Source of the DNA: Haloprofundus halophilus
Lineage (GTDB): Archaea > Halobacteriota > Halobacteria > Halobacteriales > Haloferacaceae
Direction of reading: 5' to 3'
Length of the DNA: 64,000 nucleotides
NCBI RefSeq assembly: GCF_003439925.1
Contig: NZ_QQRR01000001.1
Coordinates: 620,001-684,000 of the forward strand
Shown: positions 43,801-51,129 of the stretch, piece by piece
How positions within the stretch are numbered: position 1 is the first letter of the stretch
Layout: every line of letters begins with the position of its first letter
Notes under the pieces: generated by a model
The model's database searches: none
What the model was told of the DNA's origin: nothing
What the model saw: the letters and a program-made list of their open reading frames with translations, nothing else
Position numbers and translations under genes: made by a program

Positions 43801-43964
43801 CGGTAGAGGTCGTCGGCCGCTCCCGGCGGCCCGTACTCCTCCAGGTAGTCGTCCCACGTGTACTCCCCCACGGCGGCCGGGCGACGCGCCTCGGTGTCCG
43901 ACGTGCCCTCGCCGGCGTCGTCGAACTGCCCGGAGTCCGAGTCGGCCGCGTCGTCGATAGCCAT
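40809..43964 (-). CDS. pilB: Type IV pilus assembly ATPase PilB-like
   Basis: A 1051-aa type II/IV secretion ATPase. The N-terminal ~330 residues are acidic and family-specific. The ATPase core has Walker A GGTASGKTT near residue 540, the Asp box IEDTREVELPQRNW, Walker B YIVMGEIRGEEG and the His box FQVMSTGHTTYTTFHADSVG. The last ~200 residues are a disordered acidic tail with a repeated ATTDEDGDESDDD unit. No archaellin genes are near, so a pilus rather than an archaellum motor is favoured. It is the first gene of the operon and has an inverted repeat upstream. Confidence 0.93.
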   Translation of the reverse strand: MAIDDAADSDSGQFDDAGEGTSDTEARRPAAVGEYTWDDYLEEYGPPGAADDLYRGLRPAPGTDRWEDDEDRQTKPVGADWDRIPLDPVSFLGFHPDDIDSRVGLAGGNAETLHELFEAFCDPETTPVVKDEYIWEHYKREYYYEDDGSRPRDADGEIERFDPVDALGHDPDAIENTISHLSDRAEELEELVEERTVDTRQDFDEDAFFSTDAGTTTVANRYDLEKAVPMAKKTHFEEVERYWVNKPYSFVVIFHSTKENEDKYYLVQPHMNRLETELSEYLTGKLRTAIKYADDDVVGGDGHRRRVIEEQTYELLERYDLYSREQTEPFANTLADRLGVSGDDEGVAGKLVRLLGYRPVTRETAELDGIAARPEPAVLADDDADLTEYQVEKLLYLLTRDFIGYERIDGIKHDINVEDISCDGYNSPVFVYHGDYEQIITNVYHDETELDDFVVKLAQRSGKGISKRRPQVDATLPDGSRAQLTLGREVSDHGTNYTIRQFKDVPFTPIDLICWHTFSLDEMAFLWLCIENHKSLIFAGGTASGKTTSLNAVSLFIPSNTKIVSIEDTREVELPQRNWIASVTRPSFSDDDGGDVDEFDLLEAALRQRPDYIVMGEIRGEEGRTLFQVMSTGHTTYTTFHADSVGEVLKRFTTEPINVSKTMFSALDLVSIQTSTRVQGNKVRRNKSLTEINHYDAENDEINVQDVYQWQAEDDEFLLMGDSNTLDEIKFDRGWSEETLQTEMFQRQVVLAYLIDRGLNTYTQVAATFQAFINDPETILTLMATDRLERSLEDLREMESVLIDIDPEKEEMVPRPDPDAETLAEAREILDRAEEELFDQYRGEPVGSVADALSDVQPAADVEATSATPPEETPTVDGPALGEGTDDPELDAAESDPELADGDDDDSDVPALTDGEPGEPAESAESAESATESASQSTAAESTTEPDSETSTADSEHVTDRNAEDPSAFDDATTDEDGDESDDDATTDEDGDESDDDATTDEEEVRDGDVTDGSESTDSDATDEEAGSDVTDEWDFGRSTSSVASADEGGE

Positions 43965-44012
43965 TGGGAGTGAGTTGTGTTCATTATTGAAAAGTCCTTC
44001 CACCAATTAACT

Positions 44013-44036
44013 CTCAATTACTTTGGACTAATTGAG
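44013..44036. promoter_or_regulatory. Inverted repeat upstream of the pilus-like operon
   Basis: CTCAATTA at 44013-44020 and TAATTGAG at 44029-44036 are perfect inverted copies with an 8-bp spacer. A third related half-site, CCAATTAA, lies at 44003-44010. The repeat centre is about 60 bp upstream of the PilB ATG, beyond the AT-rich patch at 43980-43995 that probably holds the TATA box. This is a good candidate operator; the regulator is unknown. Confidence 0.55.
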
Positions 44037-44227
44037 GGTGCAGATGGGCTACCGGTAGTCGGAGAACCGAGATGCCGCCGCGTTTTCGGCCCCGTCGAAA
44101 GCGTCGGTTCCGCCGGGAACGCCGTGGAGAGGGCTCGATGCAGGGTGGTCGCGTCTCGCGGAGGCCGCGTCTCGCTGATGTCGCTCTCGTGGATGTCACG
44201 TCCCGCGGAGTAGTCGTACCCGACCGG

Positions 44228-45046
44228 CTACTCGAAGAAGTCGACGACGTCGTCGTCGTATCCGACGATGGCGGGTTGTCCCTGCTCTCTGGAGAGCCTG
44301 AACGAGTGCGTAGAGAACCCCAGTCGCTGCAGCAGGTCGGTTATCTGTTCGTAGTTGTTGTGCGTCTCGACGTAGACGAGACGACACCGGTCGGCCGTCA
44401 GCGACTTCCTGAGACCGGTCAGGACGTCGACGCCGGCCCCCTGGACGTCGACTTTCGCCACGGTCGGCGGGGGCGCGAGTCCGTTTTCGACGAGTGTGTC
44501 GCCGGACGTCGTCTCCGTCGGGATGCGTTTGAGCGGCGTCCCCCTCGGATAGATCGTGTCGAGCGACCCGTGTTGTGCGCCCGAGTCCGCGGTGTCGTAC
44601 ACGTTGAACTCGGCCGCTCGTCGACAGTCCGACAGGGGAGAGCGAATCACCTCGGCCTCGATGCCGTTCGCTTCGAGATTCGCCTCCAAGCGGTCGGCGT
44701 TCGGCGGGTACGGTTCGAACGAAACGACGGTACCATCGGTGAGTCGACTGCCGACGAGGCAGCTATAGATGCCGATGTTCGCGCCGATATCGAAGAACAC
44801 GTCGTCGGGACGAACCTGCGAGAGGAGGTGTCTGAGAAGGCAGTCTTCCTCCCAGATACGGTAGTTGAGATTTCCCCACTCGACGACGTTCGTCGGGGTA
44901 AACACCGCCCTCGCCCCGCCGGATTCGACGAAGCACCGCGGATTCGACCGTAGGTACGCTCGAACCGCCGAGTCGTGAACGAGCGTCGCGTACTTGTGTG
45001 CCCGCGTCCCGCGGAGGAGACCTCCAATAGCGCCGACAAATGTCAT
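44228..45046 (-). CDS. FkbM-family SAM-dependent methyltransferase
   Basis: A 272-aa protein with the FkbM fold. VFFDIGANIGIYSCLVGSRL is the SAM-binding motif I near residue 80, TVVSFEPYPPNADRLEANLE motif II, and VAKVDVQGAGVDVLTGLRKS the FkbM signature. FkbM enzymes O-methylate sugars or natural products, and in archaea often act on glycans or glycolipids. I chose ATG at 45046 because a TATA-like ACATAAATATG lies about 28 bp upstream; ATGs at 45061 and 45070 are too close to it. The gene lies next to tRNA-Arg and may be a transferred gene. Confidence 0.87.
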   Translation of the reverse strand: MTFVGAIGGLLRGTRAHKYATLVHDSAVRAYLRSNPRCFVESGGARAVFTPTNVVEWGNLNYRIWEEDCLLRHLLSQVRPDDVFFDIGANIGIYSCLVGSRLTDGTVVSFEPYPPNADRLEANLEANGIEAEVIRSPLSDCRRAAEFNVYDTADSGAQHGSLDTIYPRGTPLKRIPTETTSGDTLVENGLAPPPTVAKVDVQGAGVDVLTGLRKSLTADRCRLVYVETHNNYEQITDLLQRLGFSTHSFRLSREQGQPAIVGYDDDVVDFFE

Positions 45047-45263
45047 ACAGATTAAGCTCATCTGTCGCATATTTATGTTTATTTAAGGACATTTGGAAGC
45101 TACCGTCAGCGTGAGAATTGATGCGAACTGCTAGAGTCCGGACCGTGTGACACACTAGCAATGGAGAGTGGCGGCTGCGCGCGACCTCCCTGATTCGAAT
45201 CCCACACATGTCGCTCTTCGGCCTCACTGCGTTCGGCACGAAGAGCGGGCGTGGCGGGAGTGA

Positions 45264-45282
45264 GCAAACGCGAAGCGTTTGC
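45264..45282 (-). repeat. Hairpin downstream of tRNA-Arg
   Basis: GCAAACGC-GAA-GCGTTTGC is a perfect 8-bp stem with a 3-nt loop, about 30 nt beyond the 3' end of the tRNA in the direction of transcription. A very similar hairpin lies downstream of tRNA-Gly at 60653-60669. Confidence 0.7.
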
Positions 45283-45312
45283 GAGCTACGTCGCGCGAGC
45301 GAACGAAGTGAA

Positions 45313-45385
45313 CGAGCGTGATGGGATTCGAACCCACGATCTAGAGGTTAGGAACCTCTCGCCCTATCCGCTAGGCCACACGCCC
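45313..45385 (-). tRNA. tRNA-Arg (CCT)
   Basis: A 73-nt cloverleaf on the minus strand. The acceptor GGGCGTG pairs with CACGCTC (one G-U pair), discriminator G. The anticodon arm AGAGG-TTCCTAA-CCTCT gives anticodon CCT, and the T arm is GTGGGTTCGAATCCCAT. No CCA is encoded. It is transcribed toward the FkbM gene. Confidence 0.95.
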
Positions 45386-45463
45386 CGACGCAGGTTCGGT
45401 GTCGTCGCTAAAAAGCGTACGCTTCGGCGGTGAAAATGATGCCCGACAAGGCGGGCAGAACGG

Positions 45464-45757
45464 TCAGTTGCTGCTCTGCTCGGTCGCTTCGTTGTTCGTC
45501 TGCGTCGACGCGGTCGACGTAGACGGCGAGGTGGTCGTCGTGTCCTCGGTCGAGTCGTCGGAGGAGCCCTCCATCTGCTGGAGTTCCTCTTCGATCTCTT
45601 CGCGTCCTTTCTTGAACTCGCCCATCGCCTGACCGGTCGAGCGCGCGAGCTTCGGCAGCTTGTTCGCGCCGAACAGCAGGACGATGATGAGGAGGATGAT
45701 GAGCATTTCGGGCCCCCCCGGAAGCGCCCCGAACAGTGGTATTGCGGTGTCGAACAT
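45464..45757 (-). CDS. tatA: Sec-independent translocase protein TatA/E, copy 1
   Basis: A 97-aa TatA-type protein: short periplasmic-side start, membrane helix GGPEMLIILLIIVLLFGANK, the FGANKLPKLARSTG hinge, amphipathic helix GQAMGEFKKGREEIEEELQQ and a Ser/Thr-rich acidic tail. It forms the pore ring for folded proteins with RR signals, of which this window has several (6351, 24072, 49696). A near-identical core is encoded at 48814-49173. Confidence 0.92.
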   Translation of the reverse strand: MFDTAIPLFGALPGGPEMLIILLIIVLLFGANKLPKLARSTGQAMGEFKKGREEIEEELQQMEGSSDDSTEDTTTTSPSTSTASTQTNNEATEQSSN

Positions 45758-45982
45758 CTCTACTCCTGCTTAGCTCTGTGGCAGTTATAGGCTTTTTGCT
45801 CAGGAAATTCAGCCCGTTCGGTGACAGGAACCGTCCACAGAGTCCGTCAGGGACCCGAACGGCGTCGATTGCGATACCGACGACGCGGCGCGACGTGACG
45901 CCGGACGGTGTCGGAGCCTTCGGTAGCCCCGGCGTGGTGCCGCAAGCGCAAGCGTCATCCGCGTCAGTTGCTTTCGGCGAGT

Positions 45983-46462
45983 ATGGTCGACGTAGGAGAC
46001 GACGCCCCCGACTTCACCGTACCGCTGGCCGACGGCGACGTGGGTTCGTTCACGCTGTCGGAACGACTCGACGAGACGCCGCTGGTGCTGGCGTTCTTCC
46101 CGGCGGCGTTCACGGGGACGTGTACGAGCGAGATGAACACGTTCAGCGACCGCATCGAAACCTTCGATTCCGCGGACGCGAACGTCTACGGCGTCAGCGT
46201 CGACACGCCCTTCGCGCTCAACGAGTTCCGCCGGCAGAACGACCTGAGATTCCCGCTTTTGAGCGATACGAACCGCACGCTCGTAGAGCGCTACGGCGTC
46301 TCGATGGACTTCGCCTCCCTCGGCGTGGAAAACGTCGCCAAGCGCGCCGTGTTCGTCGTCGACGAGAGCGGGGCGGTGACGTACAAGTGGGTCAGCGACG
46401 ACCCGGGCGTCGAGCCGAACTACGAGGAGATTCAGACCGCCGCGGCCGACGCCGCAAACTGA
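45983..46462 (+). CDS. Peroxiredoxin (AhpC/BCP-like)
   Basis: A 159-aa thioredoxin-fold peroxidase. The peroxidatic cysteine lies in FFPAAFTGTCTSEMNTFSDR near residue 47 and VYGVSVDTPFALNEFRRQND follows. There is no second conserved cysteine close by (a single Cys in the protein), which suggests a 1-Cys mechanism. It reduces peroxides using thioredoxin or another thiol. ATG at 45983 (MVDVGDDAPDF) is preceded by a TATA-poor GC-rich region, and it diverges from tatA. Confidence 0.9.
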   Translation: MVDVGDDAPDFTVPLADGDVGSFTLSERLDETPLVLAFFPAAFTGTCTSEMNTFSDRIETFDSADANVYGVSVDTPFALNEFRRQNDLRFPLLSDTNRTLVERYGVSMDFASLGVENVAKRAVFVVDESGAVTYKWVSDDPGVEPNYEEIQTAAADAAN

Positions 46463-46538
46463 GCGGTGACTCTCTGCCGTGCGACGGGTCGGCACACCGA
46501 AAGTAAGTTCTTTTCGGCTCCCGAGCGTTGGGTCGGAC

Positions 46539-47366
46539 ATGAGTAGTGACGCGAGCGTCGACCCGACGGACGCGACCGACGGTGGGCGAGAGTACAACCC
46601 GGAAGCCGACCACGCCTACCCCGACGAGAAGCTGAACGAGGTTCTGCCCGAACTGCTCGACGACCCCGAGGTGACGACGTATCTGGAGGCGCAGAACGTC
46701 AACGCCGTCACGCGGAAGGGGTACAACGACCACGGGACGAAACACATCGAGATCGTCCGCAACCGCGCGTTGCGTCTGTACGACCTGCTCAAGCGCGGCG
46801 GCGTCGAGTTCAACGGCGCGCGCCAGCAGGGCCTCGACGAGGCCGACGAGCCCGTCATCGTCGCCCTCGCGGCGACGCTGCACGACATCGGCCACGTCGT
46901 CCACCGCGACGAGCACGCCTACTACTCGATTCCGCTCGCGGCGGACCTCCTGGACCGTTTTCTCCCGCAGTTCTACGAGACGCCGAGCGTCGTCCGGGTG
47001 AAAGCCGAGGTGCTGCACGCCATCCTCTGTCACCACACCGAGGAGGACCCGCTGACCCACGAGGCGGGCGTCATCCGCATCGCCGACGCCCTCGACATGG
47101 AACGCGGTCGGTCGCGCATCCCCTACGAGAAAGGCGGCCGCGGCATCAACACCCTCTCCAGCCAGGCCATCAACAGCGTCTCGCTCAAGGAGGGCGACGA
47201 CGTGCCCGTCCTCGTCGAGATCGAGATGATAAACGCGGCGGGCGTCTACCAGGTCGACAACCTCCTGAAGGCGAAGATGCAGAACTCCCGACTGGAGGAG
47301 GACATCCGCATCGTCGCGGTCAACACCAAAGCCGACGACCAACTCGTCGAGCGCATCGAACTGTAG
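46539..47366 (+). CDS. HD-domain phosphohydrolase
   Basis: A 275-aa HD superfamily hydrolase. The metal ligands are seen in YNDHGTKHIEIVRN, LAATLHDIGHVVHRDEH (HD motif with a second His), LHAILCHHTEED and IRIADALDMERGR. The C-terminal third is a small alpha-beta domain. Archaeal members of this type are of unknown substrate, possibly nucleotides or cyclic nucleotides. It starts 76 bp after the peroxiredoxin stop on the same strand. Confidence 0.88.
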   Translation: MSSDASVDPTDATDGGREYNPEADHAYPDEKLNEVLPELLDDPEVTTYLEAQNVNAVTRKGYNDHGTKHIEIVRNRALRLYDLLKRGGVEFNGARQQGLDEADEPVIVALAATLHDIGHVVHRDEHAYYSIPLAADLLDRFLPQFYETPSVVRVKAEVLHAILCHHTEEDPLTHEAGVIRIADALDMERGRSRIPYEKGGRGINTLSSQAINSVSLKEGDDVPVLVEIEMINAAGVYQVDNLLKAKMQNSRLEEDIRIVAVNTKADDQLVERIEL

Positions 47367-47513
47367 CGTCTCGAATCCTCAGACGCTCGGGAAACCGCCC
47401 GCACTGCGTCCGCGACGAGAGCCCGTTTTCCGGTCGTTCCCCGTGCGAACTAGCCGCTAACGCGTCCGGTATGCGGTCATTTATAACTCTCCTCACCATT
47501 TCGAATCGCAACT

Positions 47514-48809
47514 GTGGTGTCGCTTCCGGGCCGGTCGCTGGCACTGCTCAAAAACCGGGAGTTCGCCGCTCTCGCGGGGACGGCGTTCGCCCGTAGTCAG
47601 GCGTACTCGACGGTCGTCATCGCGCTGGCGCTGTACGCCGAGCTGTACGACACGACGGGCGTCGTCGAGGGGCTGTTCGGGACGGCGTTCGCGTTCGTGC
47701 AGCTCCTCATCGTTCTCCCGTTGGGTCGGAAGATAGACACCGGGAACGCGAAGCACTACCTGCTCGCCGGGTTGGCGCTGAACGTCGTCGTCTTCGGGGC
47801 GTTCGTGTTCGTCGACAGCGCCGTTCACGTCATTTTAGTTCGGATGCTCCAGGGGATCGGTGCGAGTCTCCTCTGGATCACCGGGTCGACGGTCGTCGGC
47901 GAGATAAGCCCCGACGACGAGAGCGGTCGGTGGCTGGGGTCGTACAACCAGGTCGCGGCGCTCTCCAGTCTCCTCGGTGACGTCGTCGGCGGGTATCTCC
48001 TCTACGCGCACGGCTTCACTCTCACGTATCTCGCGCTGAGCGCGGTGACAATCGGCGCGTTCGTCCTCGTGTTCTTCAACCTCCGGTCGAACCCCGGCGG
48101 CCGGAAAGACCCCGAGGACGCGACGAGCATCGAGACGTTCGGCGCGCTGTTGGACCGGCCGCTGGTCCGAGCGCTCGTGTTCTTCCGTCTCTCGTTCAGC
48201 GTCGGGAAGATGGCGGTCATCATCTTTCTACCCATCTTCGCAATCCGCGAGTTCGGTATCTCGGAGTTCGCGGTCGGGTGGATTCTCGCCGGCGGCAAGC
48301 TCACCAAGTCGCTGTCGCAGGGGTACGTCGGCGACCTGACCGACCGCATCGGCCACAAACCGTACTTCGTCGCGACGGGAGCGCTGGTCTACGGCGTCGG
48401 GACGGCGTTCATCCCTTTCGCGCTCGTCGCCGAGGGGACGCTCGACCCGGTACGCATCGAGACCTTCGAGGGGACGCTGACGCTCGGCGGCGCGTTCTTC
48501 TCGCTGTTCGCCGCCTACGCGGTACTGGGCGTCGCCGACAGCCTCCGCCTCCCGGCGAGCATGGCGCTGTTCGTCGAAGAGGGAGAGCGGTTCGACTCCG
48601 TCGCCAGCAGCATGTCGCTTCGCTCCATCTCGTGGAAGATCGGACAGGTGGCCGGCCCGCTGATGGTGGGGTTCGTCAAAGACTTCGTCTCTACTACCGC
48701 GGCGTTCCTGTTCGCCGCGGCCTTCATCGTCTTCGCGACCGGTGTGTTCGTCTTCACCTACCGCCGGATGAAGCCGACCGAGACCGCGGCGGCGGTACCC
48801 GGCGACTGA
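47514..48809 (+). CDS. Major facilitator superfamily transporter
   Basis: A 431-aa protein with about 12 membrane helices. The inter-helix motif A appears as LPLGRKIDTGNAKHYLLAG, and HMLQGIGASLLWITG-like helix 4 is seen as RMLQGIGASLLWITGSTVVG; the second half has GYVGDLTDRIGHKPYFVATG. The substrate is unknown; drug or metabolite efflux is typical. The start is GTG 47514 (a second GTG follows at once), about 30 bp after TTTATAACTC, a good TATA box. Confidence 0.9.
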   Translation: MVSLPGRSLALLKNREFAALAGTAFARSQAYSTVVIALALYAELYDTTGVVEGLFGTAFAFVQLLIVLPLGRKIDTGNAKHYLLAGLALNVVVFGAFVFVDSAVHVILVRMLQGIGASLLWITGSTVVGEISPDDESGRWLGSYNQVAALSSLLGDVVGGYLLYAHGFTLTYLALSAVTIGAFVLVFFNLRSNPGGRKDPEDATSIETFGALLDRPLVRALVFFRLSFSVGKMAVIIFLPIFAIREFGISEFAVGWILAGGKLTKSLSQGYVGDLTDRIGHKPYFVATGALVYGVGTAFIPFALVAEGTLDPVRIETFEGTLTLGGAFFSLFAAYAVLGVADSLRLPASMALFVEEGERFDSVASSMSLRSISWKIGQVAGPLMVGFVKDFVSTTAAFLFAAAFIVFATGVFVFTYRRMKPTETAAAVPGD

Positions 48810-48813
48810 CGCG

Positions 48814-49173
48814 TCAGTTCGCCGAGCGCGATTCGCTTTCGGTAGCGTCGCTCTCGACGTCGGTTCCGGTATCGTCGCTCACGGCGTCGCTTTCGGTATC
48901 GTCGCTCACGGCGTCGGTTCCGGTATCGTCACCCACGGTCGCCGAGGAGGGAGCACCCGGTCGGTCCGATGCGGTCGACGACGGCGACGGCGTCGACGAC
49001 CGGCGAAGTTCCTGCTCGGTCTCTTCGCGCCCGCGCTGGAACTCGCCCATCGCCTGACCGGTCGAGCGCGCGAGTTCCGGGAGTTTGTTCGCGCCGAACA
49101 GCAGGACGACGATGAGGAGGATGATGAGCATCTCGGGACCGCCCGGCAATCCGCCAAAGAGTATAAACCCCAT
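48814..49173 (-). CDS. tatA: Sec-independent translocase protein TatA/E, copy 2
   Basis: A 119-aa TatA with the same core as the copy at 45464-45757: GGPEMLIILLIVVLLFGANK, LPELARSTGQAMGEFQRGRE. The C-terminal tail differs and contains near-repeats (DDTGTDAVSDDTESDAVSDD) coded by an 18-24 bp repeated segment. It converges on the MFS gene with a 4-bp gap. The pair may supply separate TatA pools. Confidence 0.92.
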   Translation of the reverse strand: MGFILFGGLPGGPEMLIILLIVVLLFGANKLPELARSTGQAMGEFQRGREETEQELRRSSTPSPSSTASDRPGAPSSATVGDDTGTDAVSDDTESDAVSDDTGTDVESDATESESRSAN

Positions 49174-49314
49174 TTCGATGAATAGAGACGCCGTGCACCG
49201 ATATAAACTCGCTGTGCGGTCGCCCGAACCGACCGGCGGAACGCCGCGATAGTACTTGAACGGCTTGTCAGTACAGCCAGTCTCCCTTCCGGGAAGGACT
49301 GTGAGATACGGACG

Positions 49315-49332
49315 GTACAGCAGTCGCTGTAC
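49315..49332. promoter_or_regulatory. Palindrome upstream of the small zinc-ribbon gene
   Basis: GTACAGC-AGTC-GCTGTAC is a perfect inverted repeat with 7-bp arms, ending 20 bp before the ATG at 49352. A further GTACAGC half-site lies at 49271-49277. It may be an operator over the start region. Confidence 0.45.
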
Positions 49333-49351
49333 TGGTGGAATATCGTAATCG

Positions 49352-49582
49352 ATGGAGAAAGTAAATCGACAGAGCGCACCTACCGAACCGGACGACGACT
49401 ACACGCTGACGGAGCACTGCGCCGACTGCGGACGAGAGACGGAACAGAAAGTCGAAGTGAGTATCGTCTCGACGAGCGACGAACAGCAGACGAACCCCGA
49501 GAATCGGAAGTTCGCACGCGTCCCGTGCCGGACCGCGACGTGTCTCAGTTGTGGCACCGTCACGGAACGACTCCGACGCTGA
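49352..49582 (+). CDS. Small zinc-ribbon-like protein
   Basis: A 76-aa protein with two paired-cysteine knuckles, HCADCGRETEQ near residue 22 and CRTATCLSCGTVTERLRR near 59, in the order of a treble-clef or zinc ribbon. Such haloarchaeal proteins are common and mostly uncharacterised. The ATG at 49352 has the palindrome at 49315-49332 just upstream. Confidence 0.8.
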   Translation: MEKVNRQSAPTEPDDDYTLTEHCADCGRETEQKVEVSIVSTSDEQQTNPENRKFARVPCRTATCLSCGTVTERLRR

Positions 49583-49695
49583 CCGTCCGTCTCCGCTCCG
49601 AGCGCAGTTCCGCTCCGCGGAATTTCTGTACCTTCGTACACTCCGGTCCGGCGTAAAAAACAGTTACACTTTGTGACGAACTATCTCGTCGTATC

Positions 49696-50997
49696 GTGTC
49701 GAACCCAGACCTATCCCGCCGACGGTTTCTCGCCGCCAGCGGTGCAGTCGGTGTCGGTGGTCCGGCCGCCCTCTCTCGGTTCCCGGGAGTCGCTGCCCGC
49801 GAAAGCGCCCGCTCGCAGGGCGACGGCGAGTTCACACAGCAGGCGGGGGCACAGCCGCAACCCGGCGCGTGGCCGATGTTTCAGAGCGACGCCGCGAACT
49901 CCGGCTACCAGATAGACGGCATCGGACCGTCGGAAGGAGTGACCGTCCGCTGGCGGTTCACGCCCGGGGCGAGACAGATTCTCGGCCGGGACGTCAGCGG
50001 GATTCTGTCGAGTCCGGCCGTCGTCGGCGGCACCGTCTACATCGGTGCCAACGACGGTCGACTGTACGCCAAAGACGCCGAGACCGGCGACCAGCGCTGG
50101 CAGTTCGAGTCCGGGGAGGTGCTCGCGCGAAGCCCCGCCGTCGTCGACGGCACCGTCTACGCGGGGGCGTCGACGGGGAAACAGCCGATATACGCGATAA
50201 ACGCCGAGAACGGGAGCGAGCGGTGGTCGTTCGAGACGATAGACGCCCTCGGACGGGCGACGAAGGGTCGCTCGCCGAGCAGTCCGACCGTCGTCGACGG
50301 CACCGTCTACGTCGGCAGCGCCGAGACGTCCATCGTCGACCCGCGGGGAGCGGTGTACGCGCTCGACGCCGACACCGGTGACACGCAGTGGACCGCCCGA
50401 GTCGACGGATACGTCGACGGAACGCCCGCCGTCGACGAGACGTCCGTCTACGTCGGCGGGTCGACGGGGGGAGTGTACGCGTTCGACGCCGACACCGGCG
50501 AACTTCGGTGGCAGTTCGACACCGAAGACGTCGTTCGGAGCAGTCCGAGCGTCGTCGACGGCACCGTCTACGTCGGCAGCGACGACACCAACGTTTACGC
50601 CATCGACGCCGAGACCGGCGACCAGCGCTGGCAGCACGTCACGAAGAGAGGCGTACAGAGTAGTCCGAGCGTCGCCGACGGCGTCGTCTACGTCGGCAGC
50701 GACGACGGCGGCCTGTACGCGCTCGACGTGATGACCGGTCGGCGGCGCTGGCGCTATCCGACCGGCGGATTCGTCAGGAGCAGCCCGACTATCGCCGGCG
50801 ACACGGTTTACGTGGGCAGTTCGAGTTCGAGCGTCCACGCCGTCGACGCCGATAGCGGTGAGAGACGCTGGCGCTTCGAGACGGACGGCAACGTACTCAG
50901 TAGCCCCGCCGCCGTCGACGGAAGTCTGTACGTGGCGGCGCTGGGCGGGTCGGTGTACGCGCTCTCGGGAACGTCTCCCTCGTCGTCCGTGTCGTGA
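49696..50997 (+). CDS. Tat-exported PQQ-binding-like beta-propeller protein
   Basis: A 433-aa protein with Tat signal SRRRFLAASGAVGVGG at residues 7-22. The mature part has about eight repeats of the form VVDGTVYVGSDD..NVYAIDAETGDQRW, the blades of a PQQ/quinoprotein-type propeller. No dehydrogenase metal site is visible, so it is likely a binding or scaffold protein outside the cell. Start GTG 49696 is about 35 bp after GTAAAAAACAG. The high similarity among blades is also visible in the DNA. Confidence 0.88.
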   Translation: MSNPDLSRRRFLAASGAVGVGGPAALSRFPGVAARESARSQGDGEFTQQAGAQPQPGAWPMFQSDAANSGYQIDGIGPSEGVTVRWRFTPGARQILGRDVSGILSSPAVVGGTVYIGANDGRLYAKDAETGDQRWQFESGEVLARSPAVVDGTVYAGASTGKQPIYAINAENGSERWSFETIDALGRATKGRSPSSPTVVDGTVYVGSAETSIVDPRGAVYALDADTGDTQWTARVDGYVDGTPAVDETSVYVGGSTGGVYAFDADTGELRWQFDTEDVVRSSPSVVDGTVYVGSDDTNVYAIDAETGDQRWQHVTKRGVQSSPSVADGVVYVGSDDGGLYALDVMTGRRRWRYPTGGFVRSSPTIAGDTVYVGSSSSSVHAVDADSGERRWRFETDGNVLSSPAAVDGSLYVAALGGSVYALSGTSPSSSVS

Positions 50998-51022
50998 CCG
51001 GTGTGAGGAGCGACGCCGAGGC

Positions 51023-51096
51023 GGGCCGCATCGGTACCGGAGTGAGGTGTATCTGCACCGGAATGGGCCGCATCGGCACCGGTGCGGGGTGTATCT
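51023..51096. repeat. Pair of 32-bp direct repeats before ogt
   Basis: gggccgcatcggNaccgg followed by a variable stretch and ggtgtatct occurs at 51023-51054 and 51065-51096, 42 bp apart. It lies in the 130-bp space between the PQQ-propeller gene and ogt, with the second copy reaching the probable TATA region (tatctattttg) of ogt. Confidence 0.7.
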
Positions 51097-51129
51097 ATTT
51101 TGCCTGCGCGCTCGACTGACTCGGTACCG

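Noticed and set aside
33856-43964. Archaellum motor genes
   Set aside because: There are no archaellin genes or arlC-H-like genes; the ATPase and platform belong to the pilus-type group.
41094-43973. 959-aa open frame opposite pilB
   Set aside because: Antisense shadow of a strongly biased gene; the composition has no helices or motifs and the other strand encodes a clear ATPase.
45185-45215. T-arm-like ttcgaatccca on the plus strand near tRNA-Arg
   Set aside because: The partner half of a T stem is missing on either strand and no acceptor pairing is found; at most a decayed tRNA end.
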